Notes: a model not told the origin generated them from the letters alone. Shown: positions 45,242 through 55,863, counted from the first letter of the stretch. The stretch: DNA of 64,000 nucleotides from Streptomyces sp. NBC_01260 (GCF_036226405.1 NZ_CP108464.1:8928001-8992000); one strand, 5' to 3'. Made by a program: numbers and translations.

Positions 45242-45648
45242 GGTCAGCCCCCAGCGCTTGAGCTACTTGCCAACCCCGGGCTCGGTGAAGCGGACCCCGT
45301 ACAGCTTGAAGATCAGCCGGCCTATCTGCCCCCGCGTCCACAGCTGACCGGAAGGCCCCAGGCCGGATGGGGTGTGATCGAGGACAGCCTGCCGTACGGC
45401 GGCCTGCTCGGCCTCGGACAGAACCTGATGTTCACCCCGCGTCGGCCCCGCGGCCGGGACAGCAGCGCGTCCCGCCCGCCGGCCTGCCACCTCGCCCACC
45501 AGTTGTCCACGACCCTGACCGACACCTTGAACAGGTCCGCAACCTCCACCCGGTCCCGGCCCTCCGCGAGCGCCGACACCGCCAGCAACCGCACGGCCTC
45601 CTGCGCGTCCGGCGACCAGGTCCGCGCGTCCCCCACCAGATCACTCAC
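45242..45648 (-). pseudogene. IS630-type winged-helix fragment, frameshifted
   Basis: MSDLVGDARTWSPDAQEAVRLLAVSALAEG..., RVVDNWWARWQAGGRDALLSR, then in another frame VLSEAEQAAVRQAVLDHTP...WTRGQIGRLIFKLYGVRFTEPGVGK. This is the DNA-binding half of an IS630 transposase with one frameshift. The catalytic domain is absent. Confidence 0.65.
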
Positions 45649-45865
45649 ACGCCATCAACGAGCCTGAACGCAAAGCGTTCCGGATCAATAAGGCTCCACG
45701 CTAGGAGGAGCAGGTCACAACAGAGCGGGATGTCTCACCCCAGCTTGACAGAGAGGGGTCGTTGGCGCTGACGAGCGGGCTACTTGCTCCCTGGTGTCCG
45801 AGCCGGAACTACCGGGCGTATGGGGCGGGTCCTCCCGTGCCAGAAGCGTTTCGGGTGTGGGTCTT

Positions 45866-46141
45866 CTACTGCGTCACCGTTGATGTGCGCCGGTTGCTCT
45901 CGGCCCGTACTTCCATCAGGGACACCGCGATCGCGGCCAGGAGCAGGGGGAAGGCGACAGCGTTCGCGACCTGGGGGATGTCGGCGGCTCGCAGCAGGCT
46001 GGCTGCGATGGACAGCACAAGAAGGCTGAGAGGGAAGAATCTGCGCCACGCGGGCAGGCCGCGCATTCTGGCAACGCGCACCGAGTGCCACAGGGTGAAG
46101 CCGAGTATGGAGATTCCGATGATGGCGATGACGAACAGCAT
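45866..46141 (-). CDS. Small three-helix membrane protein, candidate immunity protein
   Basis: A 91-residue protein with three hydrophobic segments (LFVIAIIGISILGFTLW, FFPLSLLVLSIAASLL, AVAFPLLLAAIAVSLM), a positively charged loop (RVARMRGLPAWRR) between the first two, and a polar C-terminus. GGAG precedes the ATG. It is the first gene after the RHS toxin-like gene on the same strand, 129 bp beyond its stop, the usual place of immunity genes. A terminator hairpin stands between them, so it probably has its own promoter. Family not recognised; the immunity role is inferred from position only. Confidence 0.55.
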   Translation of the reverse strand: MLFVIAIIGISILGFTLWHSVRVARMRGLPAWRRFFPLSLLVLSIAASLLRAADIPQVANAVAFPLLLAAIAVSLMEVRAESNRRTSTVTQ

Positions 46142-46206
46142 GAGTGTCTCCGGTGCGGGTCTGCGAGGGCGGGCAGGCCTTCACCAGTTGTTGAAGGCTG
46201 TAAGCG

Positions 46207-46246
46207 AATGTGGCGCTCCGCAGAGGGATCCGCGGAGCGCCACATT
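46207..46246 (-). terminator. Terminator hairpin after the RHS gene
   Basis: AATGTGGCGCTCCGC pairs perfectly with 46232-46246 across a 10-nt loop, a 15-bp stem starting 24 nt beyond the RHS stop. It should end most RHS transcription before the small membrane protein gene. Confidence 0.65.
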
Positions 46247-49200
46247 ACTCAGGTTCGGTCGGTGCCCGGATCAGCCTCTGGTGTAGACGATGCTGTAGGA
46301 GGAGACGTAGGTCCGTGATGTTCGGGTCCAGCTCCAGCCGCCGGTGCGGGTCCACTTGTAGCCCGACCATGCGACGCGGTACGTGGTGCGGTCGCGGTAG
46401 GAGTACTGGTAGCGGGTTTCGAAGGACGCGAGGATTTTCTGCCGGCCCCAGCCGTACCAGGCCACGACCTTGCACTTGAAGACGTACTGCTTGCGGTACT
46501 TGTACTGGCGCTTCCAGGACGTGATGGGCAGCGGGCCCCAGTCGCCGCTGACGACGTCCCAGAACCAGTGGTAGTTGTAGTTCTGCCAGCTGCCGTAGCT
46601 CCAGCCGGTCACTTCCTCGTTGTTGATCGGGTCGGCGCAGGCGTAGTCGTAGGCGTTGCAGCTACCGCCGGGGACCGGGTCTGCGGACAGGAAGCGCCCC
46701 AGGGTGGGGCTGTAGAGGCGCACGCCCATGAGGGTGAGGTCCGTGAGGGTCTCGCCGGAGCGGTGCTGTCCGCCGTGCCAGCCATAGCGGGTGGCGGCTT
46801 GGTCCGCGGCGCGGTTGCCGTACTCGTCGGTGTTGAGGACCGTGGCGGCCTGTCCGGCGGTGGTGGGCAGCTGGATTGCCACGTCACCGTGCAGGTTGAC
46901 CAGTTGCAGGATGGTTCCGCCGGTTTTGGCAGTGGTCGCGGCGAGCTGGCCGTCGAAGCCGTTGACGCTGCGGGTCAGGGCGCCGGTGGCGGTGTCTTCG
47001 ACGATCCAGCGCGGGGTGTCGGCGTCGGAGCTGTAGTGGTTGAGTTTTGACTGGGTCTTGGTCCAGGTGCCCGAGGCGTTGGTCTCGACCGTCCAGGCTC
47101 GGGAGCGCAGCTGGGAGTCGAGGGTCCAGATCTGGCGCTGGTTTCCGGTGGCCTGCTGGCGGACCAGGTCGTTGGTGTAGTACGCCAACGTGGTGCTGGG
47201 GGTTGTGGTGGTGCGACCAAAGGCGTCGTAGGTGTAGCCGGCGCCGACCAGGCGGTCGGCGCTGTCGTAGGTGTGGCTGGTGGTCGTCGCGCCTGTGGTG
47301 GTGCACTCCAGTCCGGAGGCCGCGGCCGCGGTGGCCAGCGTCTTGCGGTTGGAATTGTTGTCGAAGGCGTAGCTGCGGGTTACGCGGGTGCCGTCGACCG
47401 CGTCGTCCGCTGCCCGGGTGAGTCGGCCGGCCTTGTCGTAGGTGTAGGTCTGGTCGGCGGTCTGGCCGGCGGAGCCGGTGTAGGAGGAGCGCTGCCCGTG
47501 GATCGGTGGGCACGATGGTTTCGGAGAAGAGGACTTCCCCGTCGCTGTCGCGGCTGTAGCTGCGGTCGGTGGGCATGCCCGCCGGGTTGGTGTTTTGGCG
47601 CATGGTGAAGCCGCCGGGCAGTTTCCGGGTCAGGACCTGGCCATCGGCGTCGTAGGTGACGGTGAACTTACCCGCTACCGAGTCGGTGATGGGGGTGGGA
47701 AGTCCCCGGGGGTCGGCCGTGGTGTCGTAGCCGTAGGCAGTGCTGGAGGGGATGTTGTCGCTCACCAGGAGCGGCTGCCCTTCGGCGTCGTACTGGCTGG
47801 TGGTCACTCCGCCGTCGGCGTCGGTGTAGGAGATCAGCCGTCCGAGCTGGTCGTAGCCCTTCTTGACCGTTCCACCGTCGGTGGATGTGATCGTGGCGAC
47901 CTTGCCACTGTCGGGGTTGTACGTCGTGGTCACGGCCGGGACGGCAGTGCCGGTCCCTCCACTGATGGTGACCTTGGATGCGCGGCCTGCGGCGTCGTAG
48001 GTGGTGCTCGTGACGCGGGTGCTTCCGTTGGCGGTTTCGGTCAGCTTGGCGGTCTCGCCCCACCGGTCGTACTCGGCGGTCGTGGTCACCAGCTCGGTGG
48101 GGTTGGATCCGCCGCCGGTGACCGTGGCGGCTGGGCGTGTGCGGCACTCCTCGTCGGCCCATTCGGGCTTTCCGCCACAGACGCCGGTGCCGTCACCGGT
48201 GTAGTAGTCGGTGATCTGGGTGCCGGCGTCGGTTCCGCCGGAAGCGGGCAGGCTGCGGCTGATCAGGCGCCCGGAGCTGTCGTGCGTGGCCTTCTCTGTG
48301 ATGGCCAGACCGCCCGGGTCCTGGATGGTGCTGGTGAGCTGGCCCTTGACCCAGTCGTAGACCGTCTGGGTGACCCGCGCGTCAGCCGTGAGGGCTGGCC
48401 AGTTGCGCAGTTGCGCGCTCACCGTGTTCTTGGTGACCTTGTCGGAGACGGATGCCGTGCCGTCGGTGGGGCGCCCGTTGTCGTATTCGCTGACCGTGCG
48501 GTGCCGGGCGATGGCCTGCTCGCCCGAGGCCGCCACCGTGGTCGCGCTTTCCTTCAGGTCCGCTGCCAGCACGACGCGGTGCAGGGGACCGAGCGTCTCG
48601 ACCTCACGGGAACCGTCGGCGTTGTAGATGCCGCGGTTGGAGAGCAGGTCCGCTCGCTCCGCTGCGGGCAGGGCTGCGATACCAAGATCGGCGAGCTGCG
48701 CCTTGGCCGTGTCGGTGCTCCCGAGCGCCAGGGCGCGGTTGGCTGCCGACAACTCCCTGACCGCGTTGCCGAACTGGTCGTACTCGGTGGTGGTGATGTT
48801 CTTGCCGGCGTCAGCGGTGTTGACCTCTCGGCCGGAGCCGTCGAGGTAATGCAGCATGGCGCGACGGTAGTCGCCCGCGGTCAGCGCCTGGCCGTCATTC
48901 GAGGAGGGCACCACGTCGGTGGGGAAGACGGCCGTGGCGTCGGTGGGCGCCTCAAGCTGCCCCCATGCCTTGACGTCACTGGCGCCCAGCAAATGGGGTG
49001 CCTTCGTCCCGGTCAGCGGAACGCCATAGACGATGGATGTCTGCGCGGTGCTGCCGTCCGTCTCCCCGGCGGATCCGGCCTTGAGGGTCGGGCGAGTGAC
49101 CTTGAGGAGCATCCCCTCACCGGAGAGCGGGTCGCTACCCACCTTGCCGTAGCTGAAGCTCCACGGCAGTTGCCCCGGGGGCTTCATCTGGGTCACGCGC

Positions 49201-51073
49201 CCCGTGCTGTCGTAGCTGTAGGACATCTTCAGCGCAGGGCTGATCCTGGGGTCCCAGGTCTCACGCAGACGCCCGGCGTCGTCGTAGGTGTATGACGCCA
49301 CGGCGGTCGCGGTGGCTGCAGAGGCACCGGGGGACGTCGCCCACATGCGGATCTCGGAGACCTGGTCCTTGAAGTTGCCCAGGGACGAGCCGGTCGCTGT
49401 GGTGGAGGCGGCGTAAATGAACTCCATAACCCGACAGCCACGGGTCGACGGGGTGGCCTCGCAGGTGCCGAGCGTCACCGCGCTGGTCGCGGCGATGACG
49501 CGCTTGGGCCGAGCCAGGACCTTGCCGTCCACGGTGACGGCTTCGGAGACAACCTCGGTGGTGGAGTTGGCCTGCCCGTCGATCAGCGAGCGGGAGACGG
49601 GCCATGCGGTACTCGAACCCGCCACGGGGCTGAAGGTGGTGACGCTTCCGTCGGTGTTCGACAGGGTGAAGTCACCAGATGCGAGAGAACCCTTCAGGGT
49701 CAGCTCCTCGCTGCCGGGCTCGGGGACCCATCCTGTCTTGGCCGCATTGGCGGTGAAGGAGAACGTCTCACCGTCGGCCGTGACGACGTCCAGAGAGGTT
49801 GCCGAGGTCTTGCGCAGCTCGGAGTAGTCCGACTGGACCGCCTGGGCGAGTGTTCCCGCCAGCCACTCCTTGCCGAAGATCGGCGCCTGGCCGTCCTGCT
49901 TGGCGCCGGCGTTCGGTGAGCGGGAAGAGACACTGCGGGTGACCGTCATGCCCAGCACCGATACATCGGTACCTGACAGGGTGTAGTCGCCGGTGAGGAG
50001 GTTGAGCGAGCCGGGGCCGGCCTCGGCTGCTGCGGTGCCATCAGCGTTGCGGTCGACTACGACTGCCAGCGGCTGGGTCTCGCCACTGGCGCTGGACGGG
50101 CCGGTGAAGTCGGCCTTGATCTGAACCGAACCATCAGGGTCGACCGTCTCGGTGGCGTTCCACACCAGAGCAGCGTTCTTGCCGTTCGTCAGTGGCACCG
50201 GCCACGCGGTCAGAGGTGTTCCCCCAGCCGTGACGTGACCGGCGGGGATCTTCGTCCACGCGTCGGCCTCCGAGCGGCACCACGAGAAGGACACCTTGTC
50301 GTACTTGCCGGCTTCGGCCTCGGCAACCAAGGGCACCCGGCGCGCGGTGCGCTCACCGTCGGCTGGCTGGACGCATCCGCCAGGTCCGGCGTGGAAGGTG
50401 TACTCGACGGGTTCCGACTTGTTGTCGGCCTTGTCCACGGACCGGACCTGAAGGGTGTGGGTGCCGTTCTTCGGCGGGTTAACGGAAATGCTCTTGTCCG
50501 CGCTCGCGCCGCCGGTGGCGACCTTGGACCAGGTCACACCGTCCAGTGACCATTCCAGCCAGTTATGGTCGGCCGCGGGCGGGGTGACGGTAAAGGTACC
50601 TGCCTGCCCCGCGCCCTTGATCCACTTGTCCGACGGGTAGTCCGTCGAAGTGATCTTCGTCGGGGCCGAGGGAGAGCTGGTGTCGATGGTGAACGTCTTC
50701 CACGCCGACCAGCCCAGGTTGTAGTGGCTGCCGTCATACGGCGAGGTGCGGAACTTGTAGGTCTTGCCGTTGCTCAGCACGCCTGAGGGCACCGTGACCG
50801 AGGCGACCTGCCCGGAGGGGACGTATGGAGAGACGATGACATCGCCGACCTGCGTGTTGGTCGCGTTGTCGAAGATCTGGAAGGTGCCGTTGACCTTGTC
50901 ACCGTTGGCATCGACGAACGTGTCGCGCAGCGTGGGTGTGACGGTGTAGGCGCCGGCGAAGGAGAAGTACGGGGGTCCGGCTTCCTGCCTGGCGCCTGTC
51001 CGCGGCCTGTAGTTGTAGGTGAACCGTTCCGGGTTTGATCGAGACTCGATCTTTTGGAAGGATCGAGTCCGTT

Positions 51074-51391
51074 ATGGCGAAGCAATACCCCAAGGAGCTC
51101 AAGGAGCGGGCCGTGCGCCTGGTCCTGGAGACTCGTGATCAGTACAAGACCGAGTCCGCGGCTATCGGCTCGATCGGAGCGAAGCTCGACATCGGGCCGG
51201 AGTCCCTGCGCAACTGGGTGCGGCAGGCCGAGGTCGACGCCGGTGCTCGGACCGGGACAACGACCGAGGAATCCGCCCAGCTCAAAGCCCTCAAGAAGGA
51301 GGTCGCCGAGCTGAAGCGGGCGAACGAGATCTTGAAGGCGGCGGCGAGTTTCTTCGCGGCCGAGCTCGACCGGCCACACACACGCTCGTAG
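51074..51391 (+). CDS. IS3-family transposase OrfA
   Basis: A 105-residue HTH and leucine-zipper protein (MAKQYPKELKERAVRLVLETRD, SLRNWVRQAEVDAG, LKALKKEVAELKRANEILKAA). It binds the element's ends and is fused to OrfB by -1 frameshifting near its stop, where the frames overlap. Confidence 0.88.
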   Translation: MAKQYPKELKERAVRLVLETRDQYKTESAAIGSIGAKLDIGPESLRNWVRQAEVDAGARTGTTTEESAQLKALKKEVAELKRANEILKAAASFFAAELDRPHTRS

Positions 51392-52314
51392 CGTTCATCG
51401 ACGAGCAACGGGACCGCTTCGGCGGAGTCGAGCCGATCTGCAGGACGCTCACCGAGCACGATTGCAGCATCCACCCGTCCACCTACTACGCACACAAGAA
51501 GCGCCCGCTGTCAGCCCGTGCCATGCGGGACGCGGAACTGGCTCCGTTGATCGTGGAGATATTCCGGGACAACTACAGCGTCTACGGGGCCCGCAAGATC
51601 TGGGCCGAGCTGAAGCGGCAAGGTCATCAGGTGGCGCGGTGCACTGTTGAGCGCCTGATGAAAGCCGAGGGCCTCACGGGGGCGGTGCGCGGGAAGAAGA
51701 TCGTCACCACCAGGGCGGACAAGGAAGCCGACCGGGCGCCGGACCGGCTGGGCCGGCAGTTCGTGGCCAGCGCCCCCAACCGGGTGTGGGTCGCCGACTT
51801 CACCTACGTGGCCACCTGGTCCGGCACCGTCTACGTCGCGTTCGTCGTGGACACCTTCTCCCGCCGGATTGTCGGCTGGTCCGCCGCGACGAACAAGCAG
51901 ACCCCGCTGGTGCTGTCCGCACTCGAGATGGGCCTGTGGCAACGTGACCGCGCGAACACCCCTGTGATGGCACGGGAGTTGATCCATCACTCCGATGCCG
52001 GTTCGCAATACACCAGCTTCCGGCTCGCCGCCCACCTGGCGTCCGAACAGATCGCGGCCTCCATCGGCACCGTCGGCGACGCCCTGGACAACGCCCTGAT
52101 GGAATCGACCATCGGTCTGTACAAAACCGAGCTGATCAAACCGCAGCGTCCCTGGAAGGCCCTGAGCGACGTCGAGTTGGCCACGGCCGAATGGGCCGAC
52201 TGGTACAACCACCGACGACTCCACGGTGAAATAGGACACGTCCCACCAGTCGAATACGAAGCCACCTACTACCAACAGAACACCCAAGAACCGCAGGTCA
52301 CAGCCACAATCTAG
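51388..52314 (+). CDS. IS3-family transposase OrfB (DDE)
   Basis: The catalytic part in the -1 frame, about 308 codons from VAFIDEQRDRFGG. The rve domain shows VWVADFTYVATWSG (first Asp), HHSDAGSQYTS (second Asp) and DNALMESTIGLYKTELI (Glu). The frame has no good start near its beginning, as expected for frameshift production. It seems intact and able to move. Confidence 0.88.
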   Translation, partial: VAFIDEQRDRFGGVEPICRTLTEHDCSIHPSTYYAHKKRPLSARAMRDAELAPLIVEIFRDNYSVYGARKIWAELKRQGHQVARCTVERLMKAEGLTGAVRGKKIVTTRADKEADRAPDRLGRQFVASAPNRVWVADFTYVATWSGTVYVAFVVDTFSRRIVGWSAATNKQTPLVLSALEMGLWQRDRANTPVMARELIHHSDAGSQYTSFRLAAHLASEQIAASIGTVGDALDNALMESTIGLYKTELIKPQRPWKALSDVELATAEWADWYNHRRLHGEIGHVPPVEYEATYYQQNTQEPQVTATI

Positions 52315-53711
52315 AGTCTCTACCGAACCCGGAACGGTTCAAGGTGACGACCAGCTTGGGCGGGTTGGACGCAGCGTTGGCGGAGTTGACCCGCTTTTTC
52401 CTGTACCAGCGTCGTGACGTTGGCGTTGATCCACCCGTCCGGCTGCGTGGTGCACGAGGTGTTGCCGCGCGTCTCGGTGGAGGTGGCCTTCTTGGTCGTC
52501 ATGGTGGGCCGGTTCGTCCACCGGCTGGACGTAGAGGCCGCGCTGGACGACCATACCTCCCACGGGTATGCCTTGCAGTCCACGTTGTTGCCCGAGTGGA
52601 AGTTCCACAGGGACAGCTTCGCATCGGATACGAGCGCGTCCTGGATTGGCGAGGTGTTCCAGGAGATGAAGGACTGCGCGGTGCGGAAGGTGCCGTCGGC
52701 GTTCTTCGTTCCCGGGTTGCCCAAGTCCAGCTCTACATCGTTCGACCAGTCGACGGTCTCGCCCTGCTGGACATAGGTGTCGAAAACGCTGGAGAGGGAG
52801 GAGGTGGAGGGGTCCACCGTCACCGGATACTTCGTCTTGGGGTCGGCGAGGAACTTCGCGTCCGGTGTGATTACCAGGTTGACCGAGGACCCCTTGGGCA
52901 CGACCTTCATCGCGACGGGAACGCGGCGGGTGTGCTCACCGGATCGCTTGTCGACGGTGGAGTCCCACATCACCGGCGCCGGCATCAGCGCCTGCTTTTT
53001 GTTGATTTTATCGGTGAACAGCACGCTGCCATCGGCTTGCTGCTTGGCTTTGAGGCCCTTGGCCCTCAGCGGCAGGGTGTAGGAGAAGGTGTCAGTGGTG
53101 GGCTTCTGCTTGACTCGGCACGCGTGCCGTCCAGCTTCGGCGCGGGCAGGCCGCCCTTCCACTGCAGAGTTATCTGCTGATCCCCCTCGCCGAGCGTGAC
53201 CAGGTCCGTGGCTTTGGAGGCTTGCGCTGCCTTCAGCGAGGCAGTGGGACCGCCGGTCCTGCCCGCAATCTTCAGTCCGCGGGGGTGCGCCTTCGGCTCC
53301 ACGGATCCATCCGCGCCGCGGACCAGATCCAGGTCGACGTCCCGCCACGCACCGGTGGTCTCGTCCTCGAAGCGGATCGGACCCGCCGTCAGCTCAGTGG
53401 TGAGCGAACCGTTCTTGTTGGCCCACGTTGTGGACGTTTCCGTCCGCTCCGACAGAGCCTCGACGCGCTTGCCGGACAGTCGCGCGGTCACCCGCGTGGA
53501 CGCAATGTCAGCTGCCTGGGTGGCTGCGGGCTTCTCCGGTGCTGAGGCTGCCTGCTGAGGTGCAGACATGGCCGGACTTGTGCTGTCGAGCAGGGTGATG
53601 GCCAGAGCCAGGGTCAGACTCCCCGCTGTGAAGCGAAGATTCCCCCCGGACCAAGGCCGCCCGCGCCCATGAAGCGTGGGTCTGTGAACCGTCATCATTC
53701 CTCAGCTTCTT

Positions 53712-53749
53712 CTTCACATGTGCACCATCTATGTGGTGTACATGTGAAG
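53712..53749. promoter_or_regulatory. 16-bp inverted repeat just upstream of the RHS gene
   Basis: CTTCACATGTGCACCA (53712-53727) pairs with 53734-53749 with one mismatch across a 6-nt loop. It ends only 14-17 nt before the RHS start codons, in a comparatively AT-rich stretch. It could be an operator or a leader hairpin that limits translation. The rest of 53750-54256 shows no recognised gene. Confidence 0.5.
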
Positions 53750-54256
53750 ATGCCGAGGAGTAAAAGACGTGTAAGTAGGCCAAGTGCAAGCGAAATTGAA
53801 CATAGCGTTCCGCCTGCGCGGCGGTTCAGATGTCGCATGACATGTGACGTCTTCCGGAGGCGCTGTCGACCCGCCACGGCTCAGGCCGCCTTGCTGACAC
53901 TTACTTCGCGCGCGCCTACGTCACCCCCGCCGGCTGACCGGCCGCCAGGTTCAGGTGTGCGCACCATAGGCTCCGGGCGCCTGTGCCAGGTCCGCATGCC
54001 CTACAACGCCTCAACACCCTCGCCTCCGACGCACCCCTCGCCACGCTGCGCGCGATCGCCACCCCGGGACACACCCTCAACCAGGCCGGCCGGACAGCAG
54101 CCTTCCATGCGGAGGCGGACGACACGGCCGGGAACGCGATCGGCCCCGGCCTCGGCCTGCCTGACCGCGACGCCCGCGCCCGCCTCCTTCACTACACCCT
54201 GCGCCGACAAGCACCGCTCACCGAACCGGCGTCCTTTCCCTTGAAGGCGGGTTCAC

Positions 54257-54470
54257 TTACGGAGCGGGCTCGTAGACCACCACGGTGGTCGGGCACTCGA
54301 CGGCCAGGTTCTGCAGTGCCTGGAGTTCGGCCTCGTCGGCGGCCAGGTTCCAGCGGAGTTTGGTGGGCGTCCACTCCGCGGCGTACTGGCACCGGAGCCG
54401 ACGGCCGGCGGAAGCCACTGCGCCGGGTCCTTGTCAGCTTTGGAGCGATTCGACTTTGCCGTAACGGCGA
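54257..54470 (-). pseudogene. HNH endonuclease (DUF1524 type) C-terminal fragment, frameshifted
   Basis: VTAKSNRSKADKDPAQWLPPA is followed, in a shifted frame, by CQYAAEWTPTKLRWNLAADEAELQ...ECPTTVVVYEPAP and a stop. This is the end of the same secreted HNH family as the remnant at 3.1-3.5 kb, but a different gene copy. The metal-binding His block is missing. Confidence 0.65.
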
Positions 54471-54484
54471 GAGGCGAGCACCAG

Positions 54485-54640
54485 GTGGTCAGGGCTCGCA
54501 TCGTCAAGGCCCCGGAGATCGAGAACCCGCCGGCCACACTGACCGCCGAGCCGTCCCGGCAGATCATCGCGGCCGCCCGGACCGCGCGTGATCGTCTCCT
54601 GCTCGGCGTTCTTCTCGACGGGGGGCACCGAGCGGGTGTT
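54485..54640 (+). pseudogene. Tyrosine-type integrase fragment
   Basis: RIVKAPEIENPPATLTAEPSRQIIAAARTARDRLLLGVLL is the start of the catalytic domain of a Streptomyces site-specific recombinase. It then breaks off. A further coding-like plus-strand stretch (LLTCDQAVHDYELPATEGKRG..., 54640-54790) follows in another frame and was not identified. Confidence 0.55.
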
Positions 54641-54933
54641 GCTCACCTGCGACCAGGCCGTCCACGACTACGAACTGCCCGCGACCGAAGGCAAGCGCGG
54701 CGACCCGAGGTGGCCGGCCGTCGCGCGCCGCCACGGTTTCGAGATCGAGCACCCCGTGCAGTGCGAGGTCGTAGCGCTGGAGCCGGACGAACCCCAGGCG
54801 AAGGAGGCCAGGGCGCGGCGCTGCTCTTCCTGCCGGGCGGTCTGCCGTCTGCCAGTTCTGGTGCTGGGTGGTGATCCACCGGCGTCGAACCATCCGCCTC
54901 AGTACCTCCGCCAGGGCGCGGCTGCGCCCCGCC

Positions 54934-55833
54934 TCAGTCCGTTGTCCCGGTCGCCACCTCACATGCGCGCACGTACTCCTGCACCAGCGGGCGGCGGTCG
55001 TCGGCGCGCCAGGCCAGGGCGAAGCGGCTGGGCGAGATACCCCTCACCTCACGGGTGACGACTCCGCCGAGGGTGATCAGCGGGGTGTTCCCGGCCGCCA
55101 GCAGGACCACGCCGAGACCTGCGACGAGCGCCTCGTACGTCTCCTCGGTGCTTGCCACTTCCGCACCAATGAGTGCCGGCTTCCCGCCGCGGGCGTCGAT
55201 GGCAAGCCAGTAGTCCCGCAGCGGCCCGGCGCTGTCGGGCAGAGCGAGGAACGGCTCGTCCCGCAGGTCGGTGAAGTCGATGATCTCCCGGTCGGCGAGC
55301 GGGTGAGTATCGGCCATGGCGACCAAGCGGGGTTCCTCGGCGACCACCACCCACCGGTAGCGGTCCGGATCGGGCAGCGGGAGCCAGACGAACGCCGCGT
55401 CGCACGTGCCGTCGGCGAGCCCGGCGGTCGAGTCGTGCCAGGGGACCTGGCGAAGTCTGAGGCGGGCATCGGGGCGTGCGGCGGTGAAGCGGGAGCGGAT
55501 CGCCGGCAGCACGCCCCCGCGCCCCGGGCTGGTACTCATCCCCACGACGAGGACGGCCGCCTGGTCGGCCACGACCCGGGCGACCGCCTCCTGGGCTGCC
55601 TCCCACTCGGCGAGAATGCGCTGAACATGCGGCAGCAGCGCTGCACCGACCGCGCTCAGACGCACTTCGCGCCGGTTGCGCTCGAACAACGCGGCCCCCA
55701 CCTGTTTCTCCAGCATCCTGATCTGCTTGCTCAGTGCAGGCTGCGAGACGTACAGCCGCTCGGCTGCGCGCGTGAAGTGCAGCTCCTCGGCCACTGCGGC
55801 GAAATACCTCAGGTCCCGTCCGTGAACGTCCAT
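54934..55833 (-). CDS. LysR-family transcriptional regulator
   Basis: A 299-residue LTTR. The N-terminal HTH is DLRYFAAVAEELHFTRAAERLYVSQPALSKQIRMLEKQVGAALFER; a periplasmic-binding-protein-like effector domain (ILVVGMSTSPG-like strand through VAGLGVVLLAAGNTPL) follows. It is divergent from an SDR gene 109 bp away with a dyad in between, so it probably controls that gene and itself. The ATG at 55833 starts the conserved MDVHGRDLRYF; two residues earlier there is another ATG. Confidence 0.9.
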   Translation of the reverse strand: MDVHGRDLRYFAAVAEELHFTRAAERLYVSQPALSKQIRMLEKQVGAALFERNRREVRLSAVGAALLPHVQRILAEWEAAQEAVARVVADQAAVLVVGMSTSPGRGGVLPAIRSRFTAARPDARLRLRQVPWHDSTAGLADGTCDAAFVWLPLPDPDRYRWVVVAEEPRLVAMADTHPLADREIIDFTDLRDEPFLALPDSAGPLRDYWLAIDARGGKPALIGAEVASTEETYEALVAGLGVVLLAAGNTPLITLGGVVTREVRGISPSRFALAWRADDRRPLVQEYVRACEVATGTTD

Positions 55834-55863
55834 AACCATCGGCTATCACAGCAGATCTTGGAC

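Larger units (their letters stand above)
51020..52341 (+). mobile_element. IS3-family element, 1,322 bp, inserted in the RHS gene
   Basis: The ends TGAACCGTTCCGGGTTTG (left) and CCGAACCCGGAACGGTTCA (right) form terminal inverted repeats of about 26 bp with TG...CA tips. AGG is duplicated at 51017-51019 and 52342-52344. Removing it and one AGG joins KLVVT to YNYRPRTG in frame in the host gene. Confidence 0.9.
46271..53698 (-). pseudogene. Giant secreted RHS/YD-repeat protein, candidate polymorphic toxin, split by IS3 and frameshifted
   Basis: Read on the minus strand, with the IS3 element and one AGG removed, this is a gene of about 2,030 codons. Order: signal peptide (SLTLALAITLLDSTSPAMSA); beta-rich N-terminal region; DNRLRE-like fibronectin/Ig part (YKFRTSPYDGSHYNLGWSAW); then from about 50.1 to 46.7 kb many YD repeats (e.g. 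YDAAGRASKVT, YDQLGRLISYTDADG). The RHS core ends in MGVRLYSPTLGRFLSADPVPGGSCNAYDYACADPINN. After this come about 115 residues rich in Trp, Tyr, Arg and Lys, the usual place of the variable toxin tip. Single-base shifts lie near 53115, 52395 (in an A-run) and 47505. The ATG at 53698 or 53695 follows GAGGA. Confidence 0.75.

Noticed and set aside
47595..49295. 566-codon Gly/Val-rich plus-strand frame inside the RHS region
   Set aside because: Antisense of the YD repeats on the minus strand, which have clear motifs.
53669..54244. Plus-strand frame beginning MKRGSVNRHHSS upstream of the RHS gene
   Set aside because: It runs through the inverted repeat and then into Pro/Arg/Ser-rich shadow sequence; no ribosome binding site or family.
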